From Proteus hauseri ATCC 700826 (lineage in GTDB: Bacteria; Pseudomonadota; Gammaproteobacteria; Enterobacterales; Enterobacteriaceae): a stretch of DNA of 64,000 nucleotides. The stretch covers positions 1 through 64,000 of the forward strand of contig NZ_LXEV01000034.1 of assembly GCF_001654965.1 (NCBI RefSeq). Direction: 5' to 3'. This document shows, piece by piece, positions 1 through 9,710 of this stretch. A program made the position numbers and the translations under genes. Position 1 is the first letter of the stretch. Each line of letters begins with the position of its first letter. The notes beneath the pieces are model-generated. The model did no database searches and had not been told where the DNA came from. It saw nothing but the letters and a program-made list of their open reading frames with translations.

Positions 1-330
1 ATTTTGGATTTGTTCTAACAGTTTGTTATAAGCATCATTACTACTTTCAATATCATTGCGGATACAGGCAAGCCTTAGTTCATGAATATTATTACGAATA
101 CGAGCTCGCAATTCATCAGTTGCCGCCTCCGTAAATGTCACCACTAAAATCTCTTCGACACTCAACGGACGCAGAAAAGCACTTTCGCCACCAAGTCCAA
201 GAAGTAGTCGTAAATACAATAATCCAATTGTATAGGTTTTACCTGTTCCAGCAGACGCCTCAATTAGGCGTCGCTGATACAACGGAAGTGTAAATGGATT
301 TAACGGCTGCGCCTGTATCACTTCACTCAC
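1..330 (-). CDS. recB: RecBCD subunit RecB, N-terminal fragment (cut by window edge)
   Basis: First 110 codons of the RecB helicase/nuclease subunit; the rest lies outside the window. RecB is the 3'-5' motor and nuclease of RecBCD, acting on double-strand ends in the cytoplasm. The Walker A motif ASAGTGKT falls at about residues 25-32, followed by the conserved segments LYLRLLLGLGG and VVTFTEAAT found in UvrD-like SF1 helicases of the RecB type. The start is a GTG whose bases overlap the ptrA stop codon (GTGA, 4 nt shared), which suggests translational coupling in the recC-ptrA-recB series. This is the E. coli gene order. Confidence 0.95.
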   Translation of the reverse strand, partial: MSEVIQAQPLNPFTLPLYQRRLIEASAGTGKTYTIGLLYLRLLLGLGGESAFLRPLSVEEILVVTFTEAATDELRARIRNNIHELRLACIRNDIESSNDAYNKLLEQIQN

Positions 331-3215
331 TCTTTAATTTCCTCAACAGGTAACGTTTTTTGTAATTCGCTTACTGTCGAATGACGCTTCCACTGTTTAT
401 CTTGCGCGTAATCGGCATTATTACCTTCTTTGCCGATAACTTGTGAAACAAAAACAAATCCCGTTGGCTTTATTACTGCTTTTTCATAAAACTCAATAGC
501 TTGTTTTAAAGTCACTTTATTAAATTCAGCTAGCATTTTTTCACGCTCATTGAATTTAATGTTGTTACGATAAAAATCATTACGATAAAGAGAAACTTCC
601 TCATAGAATGTTTGAGGTGGTTGTTTTATCTCGGTAATTAATGCTTGTTTATATTGGTTAAATTCAGTATCACTCATTTTTTTCAATCGCTCATAAGCTT
701 GCTGATAAAATGCTTGATAACGTTCATTTAAATAAACAGGCGGTTTGGCATTACTTTGTAATAAGAAGCCTAATCCTGACTGTTGTCCCATCGTGGCTTG
801 GTAGGCAAAAACTGCATAGCCTAATTGTTCTTCAGTTCTAAGTTGGTCGTAAAACCAAGGTTTAATAACAGAGGCTAGAACAGAAGAGATGGCATGGCCT
901 TCCAAGCGATCATAACCAACAGGGATAAATAATTCACCTAGTGCATTATCGGTACTGTTAGATTTATTTTGGAATTCAACCTCATTTAATTGGTTAAACA
1001 CCAACGTTTCACCAATCCAATACTCTGTACCTTTATTTCCGAGCAACTCATGAGCTGATTTAACAATTTCACGGCTCTGTTCTGGTGTTAAATTACCAAT
1101 AACTAATGCTTGTAAAGTGGCATTTTCAATCACTTCATGTCGATTATCACTAATATCTTTTAATGTAATAGACTCAAGTGCTTTCAGTTTGTCTACCTCT
1201 TCATAATAAGGAATGGTGTTCAAACGACGAGCAGGAAGCATTGCGGCTTCAAATGCTTTTAAGTTATGAGTAACTTCAAGTTGTTCACGATACCAAGATT
1301 TAGCTTGATCCAGCTCTTCTTGTGTTGATGTAAATGTCATATAGCTTTTCAACGTGGCATTAACTAACTCAGGTAAATGCTGAGTATAACCATTCATTGA
1401 AAAATCAATACCTTGGCCAGATGACGAAGAAATATTCATTCCTGCAACAGATGCTTGATAAGAAAGTTCACTTAACGACAACCCAGCAAGGTAATCCGTT
1501 AATGTCTGTATAACCTGCTGTTTTACCGTAATATCGGATCTTTTATTCACCAAACTTAATGTCACACTCGCTTTAGGCTCATCAGAGAAATAGTGTGATG
1601 GCATATAAAATAAGCGAGCGCTTTTATCTTCCCACAAGAGCTGTGGCTTCGTTATTTTGCTATCTGCATCAATAAGAGAAAGATTATCTGGAATATAAGG
1701 ATTCAATGCAGGCATTGATAACTTAATATCATCCGCTAATGTTTGCCATGTATCGAATTGCTTTTGCGTTAATTTATCAACTTGATAAGGCGCATTAACA
1801 AAATAGGCTTGCTTATTAGAAGGTTCATTTGGACTAATAACCCAAATGCGTGCATTTTCTGGCGTCATTGATTCAAGGCGAGACTTAATTGCTGAAGGCT
1901 CATAGTCATCAGCAAGGTAATCCGCATTAAGGATATTTTTGATTGGATAACGCAGCATCATGTCAGAGAGATCTTCAATGTAGTTCATATCTCTAACTAT
2001 CGAGCCATAACGGAAAGAGAGATTTAAAACATTAGCGATTTCATCAAAGTAACGTTGGCTAATTCCCTCATTTTGCATTAAACGTAAATAAGAAAATATC
2101 GCCGCAATAACGGTATCTTTTTGCGCTAATCCTTTATCTGTTAATGAGACGTACAACGTAAATGAACCTTGGTTACGATCAATATAAGGTTCTGAGAACG
2201 CACTAATATTTTCAGCTAAACCTTGCTCCTGTAGCCAATCAGCCAAAGTGCCAGGGCTACGATTACCAATTAAATAGCCAATGTATTGATCTGTTTTGCT
2301 ACGAAAATCAGCTACGTTGTTATCAATGCCAAACTCAATTTGTAAGGTCTTTTGTGGTTGAGCAGGTACTAAATGGATCATTAGCCCTTTCTCTTTTTCT
2401 GTCATCGCAGGTACGGTTGTTACAGGTGTTTTGGCTTGTTTATTGGGAATACGTGAAAAAGTTTCTGACGCTAATTGCGCTAATTCATTTAGAGGTTTTT
2501 TGCTGTAGATAACACCATTCATTAAATTGCCAGAATAGTGAGTCTGATAGAATTTTTGTAATTCATCTTGCAGCTTACTATCTGGTTTATCACTTAATGT
2601 TTCTAAATTTCCACCCATAAAACGTGAGCTTGGGTGCTCTGGATTAAGTGTTTCGGCTCTTACTTGCCAAAAACGCATCCCATCACGAGAACGAGCCATT
2701 GTAAGTTCAGCATTTACTGCATTACGTTCACGATCTGCATTTTTAGGATCAAGTAACGGACTCGCTAACGCATCAGCAAGACGATCTACGGCTTCGTTGA
2801 TCGCGCTATTCTCAACTTCTAAATAAAATGCAGTACGGTAAGTCGTCGTACTGGCGTTATGAGATCCGCCATTTTTTTGCAAAAACTCTGACATACTGCC
2901 AGATTGAGGATATTTCGCTGATCCCATTAGCACCATGTGCTCAAGATAATGAGCTAAACCTTGTTGGCTATCAGGATCTTCTAAAGCCCCAACAGGGAGA
3001 GAAACCGCAGTGAGTGATTTCACCGCTTTTTCATCAGAAACAAGTAATACTGTCATTTCATTTGGCAATTTAATCGCTTGATATTGCCTAGGATCACTTT
3101 CACTTTTCTCAATGCTATCTGGCAACACTTGCCATAGTGGATCAGCAGCAAAGCTGTTGATACTCACAAGCATCAATAGCAACATGATCCAAAGTTGCGA
3201 TAAGTATTTTCTCAT
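327..3215 (-). CDS. ptrA: Protease III (pitrilysin), periplasmic zinc metallopeptidase
   Basis: A 962-residue M16 family peptidase, the same size as E. coli protease III, which degrades small polypeptides in the periplasm. Residues 1-23 form a signal peptide (hydrophobic run, Ala at the cleavage region). The inverted zinc motif HYLEH lies at residues 89-93: H89 and H93 as zinc ligands, E92 as catalytic base. The third ligand is probably E170 in NAELTM. The rest carries the repeated M16 half-domains. It sits 15 nt after recC and overlaps the recB start, so the three are probably co-transcribed. The protease has no known role in RecBCD activity; only the linkage is conserved. Confidence 0.96.
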   Translation of the reverse strand: MRKYLSQLWIMLLLMLVSINSFAADPLWQVLPDSIEKSESDPRQYQAIKLPNEMTVLLVSDEKAVKSLTAVSLPVGALEDPDSQQGLAHYLEHMVLMGSAKYPQSGSMSEFLQKNGGSHNASTTTYRTAFYLEVENSAINEAVDRLADALASPLLDPKNADRERNAVNAELTMARSRDGMRFWQVRAETLNPEHPSSRFMGGNLETLSDKPDSKLQDELQKFYQTHYSGNLMNGVIYSKKPLNELAQLASETFSRIPNKQAKTPVTTVPAMTEKEKGLMIHLVPAQPQKTLQIEFGIDNNVADFRSKTDQYIGYLIGNRSPGTLADWLQEQGLAENISAFSEPYIDRNQGSFTLYVSLTDKGLAQKDTVIAAIFSYLRLMQNEGISQRYFDEIANVLNLSFRYGSIVRDMNYIEDLSDMMLRYPIKNILNADYLADDYEPSAIKSRLESMTPENARIWVISPNEPSNKQAYFVNAPYQVDKLTQKQFDTWQTLADDIKLSMPALNPYIPDNLSLIDADSKITKPQLLWEDKSARLFYMPSHYFSDEPKASVTLSLVNKRSDITVKQQVIQTLTDYLAGLSLSELSYQASVAGMNISSSSGQGIDFSMNGYTQHLPELVNATLKSYMTFTSTQEELDQAKSWYREQLEVTHNLKAFEAAMLPARRLNTIPYYEEVDKLKALESITLKDISDNRHEVIENATLQALVIGNLTPEQSREIVKSAHELLGNKGTEYWIGETLVFNQLNEVEFQNKSNSTDNALGELFIPVGYDRLEGHAISSVLASVIKPWFYDQLRTEEQLGYAVFAYQATMGQQSGLGFLLQSNAKPPVYLNERYQAFYQQAYERLKKMSDTEFNQYKQALITEIKQPPQTFYEEVSLYRNDFYRNNIKFNEREKMLAEFNKVTLKQAIEFYEKAVIKPTGFVFVSQVIGKEGNNADYAQDKQWKRHSTVSELQKTLPVEEIKE

Positions 3216-3230
3216 CTGATATGAGCTCCC

Positions 3231-6200
3231 TTATTTTTTTAAAAATGGAATTATTGGTTTAAATATGGTCAATGCGATCTGTTTTACTGCATGTAAAAAA
3301 GACTCATCTATTTGATGAAATACTCGCTGAATATAAATATCACTCATTTCACCATCTCGATTATAACTATCAGTGAGATACTGAATCAGGACTAATTCTG
3401 CTTTTTCGAGCGTTTCTTCATCATCAAACAAGAATTGATCTGTTTTTTTATCATAACAAGCTTGTAGCCATGCCCAACCACTCTTAGAAAACAATGCTAA
3501 TGGTGTATTTAATCCAGCCTGATAGGTACAAATTAAATTATCTAGCGTTTCAGAGGCAAAAGTCGGATCTACAGGTAATAAATGCCACTGTGTGTCCTTT
3601 CTTCCATAATAGCGACTTTCACCAGTTCCTTGGTTTAAACAATAAACAAGATGTTCAATCCAAAGTTGTAATAAATCATTTGCCGTTAAGCTTGCAGGTC
3701 GCCAGCGAAGCAAGCCATCAGATTGTATTTCATTTAAACGACCTAACAGCGGTATCGTACTGAAGCAGTGCTCTATTGTGACAGAATGTGTTTCTGAACG
3801 TTCACTTCTCACTTTTTCAGCTAAAGGAAGCAACTCTTGTATTTGCTGCTCCCAATAAATTTGACCAAATGCATTAGCAGGCAATTGCCCAGCGGCTTTG
3901 ATACGTTCAAAGAGCACATTCGTTGATGTCTCTTCAATTAATGCCTTTAATAACCACTGATTAAGCAAATAACGTTGCAATGAATTAATAACAAAAGGTT
4001 CTTCTTCGGGTAGTTCAGTTTCTTCAATCACAAAGTTAGTTTTCAAGCTTTGCTGAAAGAATGCTCGAATGGGATGGCGATAAAAACGAGTTAACTCATC
4101 AAGTGATACTTTTTCTATTGTTTTATTTAATGTCGTGGCAAATGTTTGATGAGCTTCACCTTGCCCGCTTGCAGCAGGAAGCCATTCTGCGGCATAAGAG
4201 CGCAGTAAAGCATTAGCTTGGAAATTTTCTTGAGCAAAAGGTACACGACTATGTTGTGTTAGCAAATGTGCATTCACTCGAGTTGCACTTTCATCCACAT
4301 TCAATGCGCCATCTTGCTCTAAGCGAAAATTTTGTCCTATGTAATCTTGTAACTCTTTAATTAGAACCGAAGGATTACATTCTCTATCATCTCGAATCGA
4401 CTTTCCTATATAACTAATATACAAATATTTTTCAGCTGAACTTAATGCTTCAAGGAATAGATATCGATCATCATCACGACGTTTTCTATCACCGCGGCGA
4501 CGCTTTTCAGCCATTAAATCAAAACCTAGCGGCTGAATATTACGAGGATAAACACCATCATTCATACCTAGCAGACAAACCGCTTTAAAAGGTATCGAAC
4601 GCATTGGCATTAATGTACAAAAATTAAGACTACCCGCTAAAAAACGCTGACTGATTTTTTCATCATCGAAGCGAACGGTAAGTTCATCGCGAATAAGTAC
4701 CAGTGGAATTTCGCTTTGATATTGAGCATCCAATCCATTGTTAATCACCTTTTGCCATTGTTGAGTGATTAACGCTAAAACTAATTCAGTTTCATCATCA
4801 GATTCAAAGAAGGCGTCAACTAATTGCTGACCAATATCTAACCATGATCCGAGTGAACGAGTTTCACTTAAACGTGTGCGCCATTCACTTAATGTATAGA
4901 GAAAATCAGCTAAGTGCCCTGCAAGTTCTGCGGCTAATCCACTGGATTCATCGTAAGGAAGTATACCTTTCCACGGACCATTTTCGCTTTCCATAGCATA
5001 ACCTAATAACATTCTTATTAAACCAAAATGCCATGTATTCTGCCCTGTTGTAGGGAGTAAAAATGAGGCAACATTTTCATCATCTAACCCCCAACGGATC
5101 CCTGAGTCTTCAACCCACCGACGCAGTAATTTTAATTCGTTTTCAAAAATCGAAAAATGCCCTGCTAAAGCTGGAACTTCAAGTAAAGCAAGTACTTGTT
5201 CAGCCGTAAAACGGCTTTGAGGAAGTTCTAGCAACGTAATAAAAGCTTGTAAAACCGGATGTGCTTGTCGTGCTTTTCGGTCTGAAATAGCAAAAGGAAT
5301 GTAACGCTCAAAAGGAGCATTACCAAAAACAGCCTGAATATAAGGGGTATAACTATCGATATCTGCCACCATGACAATGATATCTCTCGGTAATAATTCA
5401 GGGTCTTGTTCTAATAAATGAAGCAATTGATCTTGTAATACTTCAACTTCACGTTGTGGGCTATGGCTGGCATGAAAAGTCAGAGAATGATCATCATTAG
5501 AAATGATGCGTTTATTTTCACTGCTTTTATAGGTCTCAAAGGTTTTACCTAACTGGGAATGATCTTCTAAATCTAAGATATCTGCTTGTAACTGATGTAA
5601 TAAGCTATCACGAGAGATATCAGAAAAAGCAAAAAGCACATCTGTATATTCAAGTTCAGCAAGAAAATAGAAATTATCTTTGCCTAATTTTCCCCATGAA
5701 GCCAATAGCGGATTACCTACAATTTGCTCGCCTTCTTCATTGAAAAGTGAGGAAGCATTTTCCTCATCTTTAAACCAAGGTAATTCATTAAGCTGCTGAT
5801 AATGTCGTGGTTTTCGGCTATTAAGGCGAGCTAAAAATTTAGGATCTTGAATATCACCCCAATATTCTCGACAAGGGTTAGTAAACAGTAAATAGATTTC
5901 AGTATGTCGGCCAATTGCTTGTAATGCTTGTAAATAGACCTGAGGTAGTGCTGAAATTCCGCAAATAAAGATGCGAGGCGGAAAACAGTGCTGAAGTGTT
6001 CCTTCTGGTGCATTATTTAGTGTTGAAATAAATTGCTGATAAAGGTTGGAGCGGTGCCACAGGGGTTGGTCTAATGTTTGAGTGTATTGTTGTAGTGCCA
6101 ACCACAATGTTTTCTGCCAGTGCTGATTTTCACTTAGCCCTTCAATTAGTTCATCATTTTCCCATGCTGCCAACCAATCTGAACGATAAACTAAATATTG

Positions 6201-6608
6201 GTCGAATAAGTCAGCAACTCTTCCAGCTAATTGGTGAAGTTTACGTTTGTCTTCATCATCTTCAAGATACTGTAGCAGAGGCTTAAACTCTTCTTTATCA
6301 AGAAAATCGGGCAACAAAGTCATTAATTTCCATGTCATCGCATCTTTGGAAAACGCGCTTTCTTTCGGTATTCCTTCTAAAATACGAGTAAACATATTCC
6401 AAATAAAAGTTGCAGGTAATGGATAGTGAATATTGGCTGCAATGCCTAAGCTTTCTGCTAACTGAATTTGTAACCACTGAGACATACCGGGGCTTTGAAC
6501 CAAAATAACTTCTTGCTCAAACGGTGATGATAAAGGTCTTGTCTGCATAAAATGCACCATCAGTGATTTTAATAGTGACAACTGATTTGAATGATAAATA
6601 TGAAACAT
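3231..6608 (-). CDS. recC: RecBCD subunit RecC (Chi recognition)
   Basis: A 1125-residue protein, close to the 1122 of E. coli RecC. RecC splits the DNA duplex and scans the 3' strand for Chi in the RecBCD recombinational repair complex. Recognisable family segments are the start MFHIYHSNQL, the QSPGMSQWLQ block near residue 40, and the inactive helicase-like core with VCLLGMNDGVYPR and the nearby ISYIGKSIRDD. It is followed by ptrA after 15 nt and preceded by ppdC after 15 nt. This compact run continues the pilin-like genes and matches E. coli order. Confidence 0.96.
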   Translation of the reverse strand: MFHIYHSNQLSLLKSLMVHFMQTRPLSSPFEQEVILVQSPGMSQWLQIQLAESLGIAANIHYPLPATFIWNMFTRILEGIPKESAFSKDAMTWKLMTLLPDFLDKEEFKPLLQYLEDDEDKRKLHQLAGRVADLFDQYLVYRSDWLAAWENDELIEGLSENQHWQKTLWLALQQYTQTLDQPLWHRSNLYQQFISTLNNAPEGTLQHCFPPRIFICGISALPQVYLQALQAIGRHTEIYLLFTNPCREYWGDIQDPKFLARLNSRKPRHYQQLNELPWFKDEENASSLFNEEGEQIVGNPLLASWGKLGKDNFYFLAELEYTDVLFAFSDISRDSLLHQLQADILDLEDHSQLGKTFETYKSSENKRIISNDDHSLTFHASHSPQREVEVLQDQLLHLLEQDPELLPRDIIVMVADIDSYTPYIQAVFGNAPFERYIPFAISDRKARQAHPVLQAFITLLELPQSRFTAEQVLALLEVPALAGHFSIFENELKLLRRWVEDSGIRWGLDDENVASFLLPTTGQNTWHFGLIRMLLGYAMESENGPWKGILPYDESSGLAAELAGHLADFLYTLSEWRTRLSETRSLGSWLDIGQQLVDAFFESDDETELVLALITQQWQKVINNGLDAQYQSEIPLVLIRDELTVRFDDEKISQRFLAGSLNFCTLMPMRSIPFKAVCLLGMNDGVYPRNIQPLGFDLMAEKRRRGDRKRRDDDRYLFLEALSSAEKYLYISYIGKSIRDDRECNPSVLIKELQDYIGQNFRLEQDGALNVDESATRVNAHLLTQHSRVPFAQENFQANALLRSYAAEWLPAASGQGEAHQTFATTLNKTIEKVSLDELTRFYRHPIRAFFQQSLKTNFVIEETELPEEEPFVINSLQRYLLNQWLLKALIEETSTNVLFERIKAAGQLPANAFGQIYWEQQIQELLPLAEKVRSERSETHSVTIEHCFSTIPLLGRLNEIQSDGLLRWRPASLTANDLLQLWIEHLVYCLNQGTGESRYYGRKDTQWHLLPVDPTFASETLDNLICTYQAGLNTPLALFSKSGWAWLQACYDKKTDQFLFDDEETLEKAELVLIQYLTDSYNRDGEMSDIYIQRVFHQIDESFLHAVKQIALTIFKPIIPFLKK

Positions 6609-6623
6609 CAGACCCTCATTTTA

Positions 6624-6965
6624 TTAATAGCATGACCAGCGATATAAACTTATTGTAGGGAATTGCTCATCAGTTAAATACCCTGTTATCTTTTGGCAAC
6701 CTACTGAGTATGAAAATGATTGTGTCATTATTTGTTGATTATAGACAGTGATGAATGGCGGTTTATGAGAGCCCTGCTCAAATAAGGAAAAAATTGCTTG
6801 CCCTGTCTGTTGAATTTTTATTAGCTTATGAAAATCAATTTGTAATGACTGACTATAGCCTATAATAGTGATAAAACTGATATTAAAAAAGAGTAGTGAA
6901 AACATCATACTAAGTAAAATTGTTCCATGTTCACTCTTACGGTGATAAATAACTATGGTGTGCAC
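6624..6965 (-). CDS. ppdC: Prepilin-like minor pseudopilin PpdC
   Basis: A 113-residue protein at the ppdC position, directly upstream of recC. A short positively charged leader ends at SEHG, followed by a hydrophobic stretch (TILLSMMFSLLFF and on), the arrangement of a type IV prepilin cleaved after Gly, although the usual Glu at mature position 5 is absent. In enterobacteria this cluster encodes minor pseudopilins thought to prime type IV pilus or type II secretion fibres. The reading frame overlaps the upstream ygdB by 13 nt. Sequence conservation is low, so the name rests mostly on position and architecture. Confidence 0.7.
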   Translation of the reverse strand: MHTIVIYHRKSEHGTILLSMMFSLLFFNISFITIIGYSQSLQIDFHKLIKIQQTGQAIFSLFEQGSHKPPFITVYNQQIMTQSFSYSVGCQKITGYLTDEQFPTISLYRWSCY

Positions 6966-7414
6966 TCCTCAAGTTTTAATGGACAATAATCAATCCAGCC
7001 ATTTCTATAAGGTGTTATAACTGAACCCATGCTCTTTGAAATATTTAGCCACTGATAATGATATATTTTATATCCATTTTTACTTTCTGATTGTCCCTGA
7101 AGCAAAGCCAAGTTTTGATTTATTAAAAGAAAACAGCTCATTATATTCGCTTCATCACCAAACACTTGACACTGCCACTTTTTTAACGATGTCACTGAAA
7201 TATCCCAATTCAGCGTAATCCCCCATAACAATGCAGATTCTGCGAGTAAAAAGGTTTGTCTTGCCTGTAATTCTTGCATCACCATTTGCTGTGCTTGTCG
7301 GTAATGATAACTAAAACTAAAAAGTACCGATAAACTCATAACCACAAAACTCACTACAGCGAGTAAACTGACAAAGCCGGCCTGTTTTTTCTCGTTATAT
7401 AAAACATCAATCAT
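6953..7414 (-). CDS. ygdB: Pseudopilin-like protein YgdB
   Basis: A 153-residue protein with an N-terminal prepilin-like segment: KKQAG followed by a long hydrophobic stretch (FVSLLAVVSFVVMSLSVLF), then a QARQTFLLAES-type helix typical of PilX/GspK-like minor pilins. It is third in the ppdA-ppdB-ygdB-ppdC series. It overlaps ppdB upstream by 4 nt (ATGA) and ppdC downstream by 13 nt, so translation is probably coupled. Its biochemical role is unproven even in E. coli; membership of a minor pilin complex is inferred from the neighbours. Confidence 0.75.
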   Translation of the reverse strand: MIDVLYNEKKQAGFVSLLAVVSFVVMSLSVLFSFSYHYRQAQQMVMQELQARQTFLLAESALLWGITLNWDISVTSLKKWQCQVFGDEANIMSCFLLINQNLALLQGQSESKNGYKIYHYQWLNISKSMGSVITPYRNGWIDYCPLKLEECTP

Positions 7415-8070
7415 AAATAAGATACATTGCGTAAAAAAATGATCGACTGATAATTAGATTTCACTTCTGGTACCTCAGTTAATTCAAATTTTAACGATAA
7501 TGATAAATAAAAAAGAGTCTCTCCCGTAATTGAATGTCGGCGCGAATAGGGTTTCAATAAAAATTCAGTAACTTTAATTTCATTACTTTCGAAAAAATTC
7601 TGCCAACCCATTGAAGTACAATCGTTTACACCTCGGCGTTGTTCTAACTGCCCATTTTTTAGGCGATAACCAAAGTAATCACTCTCTTTCGATGACGGAT
7701 TATCCCATTGCCCATTGTTATTTAGGTCGTAAATAAAAATAATACATGAGCCGTTAGGCTGATGAGGATAAGCGCTTATTTTTAATGCCGATTTTGGTAA
7801 AAAGGTTTTTTTTTCTTTATCAATATTATTATCACAAACCCCTTTACAATACCCCGTACGCCTTAATTCTGTTTCTAATACAATCAATTTTTCTCTTAAA
7901 TAAATATCTAATCGATACTGATGATAAGAGTGAGTCAATGTATTGACTAGTTGAGGATAAACTCGACTGATGCAAACAAATAGGATCCCGCTAATAGCAA
8001 TAGCGAATAAACATTCCATCAACATCACACCAGATGAAAATACAAATACAGTAGGAGTAGGTTTTAACAT
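7411..8070 (-). CDS. ppdB: Prepilin-like minor pseudopilin PpdB
   Basis: A 219-residue class III prepilin-like protein. The cleavage region reads SSG|VMLME, with Glu at position 5 of the mature protein followed by a hydrophobic helix (CLFAIAISGILFV), the PilW/PpdB pattern. Cysteines at CKGVCDN and the C-terminal half suggest a pilin-type globular domain. It overlaps ppdA by 7 nt and ygdB by 4 nt within the operon. A minor-pilin role is inferred from family and neighbours. Confidence 0.8.
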   Translation of the reverse strand: MLKPTPTVFVFSSGVMLMECLFAIAISGILFVCISRVYPQLVNTLTHSYHQYRLDIYLREKLIVLETELRRTGYCKGVCDNNIDKEKKTFLPKSALKISAYPHQPNGSCIIFIYDLNNNGQWDNPSSKESDYFGYRLKNGQLEQRRGVNDCTSMGWQNFFESNEIKVTEFLLKPYSRRHSITGETLFYLSLSLKFELTEVPEVKSNYQSIIFLRNVSYL

Positions 8071-8594
8071 GATGAAAAGGCCTTAATTTGCTTACTGCAT
8101 GCCCTTATTCGGCCTAATGAGGAAATAATAATTTTCACTTCAGCATCAATACGAGTATCAGCAATAATAAAACTCATCGGTTTTAAGGTTTGACGTAATC
8201 TACTAAAGGTAAATTGCGTTGCTGTTGCCTGTATTAGTTGAATATCTGAATTAAACTGAAAACGTTTTTGATTTTGAAAAGATGATAAAGACAATAGAGT
8301 ACTTGCTGTAATGTCGTTAATTGGCGATAACGACAATACTATTTGTATTTTATGATTGAATAAAATTGCCTGTTGGCGCTGAGAGGAGAGAAATGCAATA
8401 GTTTCTCTTACACTATGAATTAATTGCTGTTTTTTAGTGTTTTTTTGGTAAGCCGATAATGAAAAGTGGCTCAGTATAGCAATAATAGTCATGACGATTA
8501 AAATTTCGAACAGACTGACGCCTAATTCATTATTTACCTGATATTCATTATTTACCTGATATTGCTGATATTGGTTATTGTGTTCATATTCCAT
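8064..8594 (-). CDS. ppdA: Prepilin-like minor pseudopilin PpdA
   Basis: A GspH/FimT-like pseudopilin. The frame is open back to 8681, but I prefer the ATG at 8594, giving 176 residues. An AAAGGAA ribosome-binding site lies just upstream of it, and the extra 29 residues of the long form add an unexpected second hydrophobic segment. The mature part begins after LG|VSLFEILIVM, with Glu at +5, the classic prepilin peptidase site. The leader is unusually long (about 25 residues) and polar, and carries a duplicated six-residue unit (see the repeat at 8525-8560). First gene of the ppdA-ppdB-ygdB-ppdC-recC run. Confidence 0.75.
   Translation of the reverse strand: MEYEHNNQYQQYQVNNEYQVNNELGVSLFEILIVMTIIAILSHFSLSAYQKNTKKQQLIHSVRETIAFLSSQRQQAILFNHKIQIVLSLSPINDITASTLLSLSSFQNQKRFQFNSDIQLIQATATQFTFSRLRQTLKPMSFIIADTRIDAEVKIIISSLGRIRACSKQIKAFSSC
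8525..8560. repeat. Perfect 18-bp tandem duplication inside ppdA leader
   Basis: The unit attcattatttacctgat occurs twice back to back. It is in frame (6 codons) and duplicates YQVNNE in the PpdA leader peptide just before the prepilin cleavage site. Because it is an exact multiple of three it lengthens the leader without a frameshift. It looks like recent slippage. Confidence 0.9.
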
Positions 8595-8759
8595 CTGTTT
8601 TTTCCTTTTATTCCCTGTGATGACAATGCCTACAAATATCAAAACGGTAAATAAAGAAAAACAACATTTCAGAGCCACCACGCAATAACTAATCTTTCAG
8701 AGTAAATACAGAATAAGTGTGTTTTATTTGTTTATATTTATACTTCTCAAGACATAAAA

Positions 8760-8791
8760 AAAGCCCCTGTTTATTACTAAGCAGGGGCTTT
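8760..8791 (-). terminator. Rho-independent terminator after thyA
   Basis: Inverted repeat AAAGCCCCTG / CAGGGGCTTT with a 12-nt loop. Read on the minus strand, a long T run follows. It lies 18 nt beyond the thyA stop and separates thyA from the ppdA operon. Confidence 0.85.
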
Positions 8792-8808
8792 ACATTCAAT
8801 AGATAAGA

Positions 8809-9660
8809 TTAAACAGTAAACGGATATTTTATTGCTTCATGACATTGATAGCCTTCAACCGTAAAATCAGCGGTAGTTACCCATGTTTCAATATCTTCCA
8901 GTGTTTTAATTTCAGGATTGATATGTAGCATTGGTGAAGGAAATGGCTCGCGTTTTAACTGTACATCTCGCATCAATGGCAGTTGATCTTCATAAATATG
9001 CGCATTAACAATTTTATGAAATGCTTTGCCTGGTTTGTGCCCCGTAATTTGAGCCACCAGCGCTAATAACACAAAACATTGAATCTGATTGAAATTCAGA
9101 CCTAGTGGAACATCACAGCTGCGTTGATAAGATGTCAAATAGAGTTTATCGCCAACTAATGAAAACGTGTGTGTATGCATACAAGGACGTAAGCAACCCA
9201 ATTCCATTTCACCTGGGTTAAAAAATGTAATGATTTCACCGCGATCATCAATACCTTTTGCAAGGTTATCGACAACTTTACGTAATTGATCTAGGTGAGA
9301 ACCATCAGGACGTTGCCATTGACGACCCTGAACACCATAAACGCGTCCCATATCATCCTCACCTTTACGATGAGGATTATTTAGCCATGCGCTGTTTTCA
9401 TTTGCATTAGCATTCCACGTATTACAACCAATCTCACGAAATTGTGCCGCGTTATCGTAACCACGCAAATAACCTAATAATTCAGCGATAGCGGCTTTAT
9501 AAAAGCTTTTTCGCGTTGTAATTAATGGAAATTGATTGTTAGCAACATCGTATTCCAGATCAGCATTAATGACCGTTAAACAACGGGTTCCTGTCCGTTT
9601 ATTATCAATCCATTCACCTTCATCGATAATGCGTTGACACAATGCTAGATACTGCTTCAT
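8809..9660 (-). CDS. thyA: Thymidylate synthase, long Vibrio-like form
   Basis: 283 residues; makes dTMP from dUMP using methylenetetrahydrofolate. The catalytic cysteine is C160 in LRPCMH, and the [13 protein letters not shown] phosphate/substrate loop follows at about 179-191. E. coli ThyA is 264 residues with APCHAFFQ at the active site. This protein instead matches, from memory, the longer Vibrio/Shewanella type ([25 protein letters not shown]). Its position between lgt and the ppd genes is nevertheless the enterobacterial one, which suggests in-place gene replacement or retention of a different paralogue. It depends on folate turnover by DHFR (folA, also in this window). Confidence 0.95.
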   Translation of the reverse strand: MKQYLALCQRIIDEGEWIDNKRTGTRCLTVINADLEYDVANNQFPLITTRKSFYKAAIAELLGYLRGYDNAAQFREIGCNTWNANANENSAWLNNPHRKGEDDMGRVYGVQGRQWQRPDGSHLDQLRKVVDNLAKGIDDRGEIITFFNPGEMELGCLRPCMHTHTFSLVGDKLYLTSYQRSCDVPLGLNFNQIQCFVLLALVAQITGHKPGKAFHKIVNAHIYEDQLPLMRDVQLKREPFPSPMLHINPEIKTLEDIETWVTTADFTVEGYQCHEAIKYPFTV

Positions 9661-9710
9661 GTTGACTCTCTTTTGTTGTTAGCTAAGTAGTAAAATTTAT
9701 ATTAATTTAA

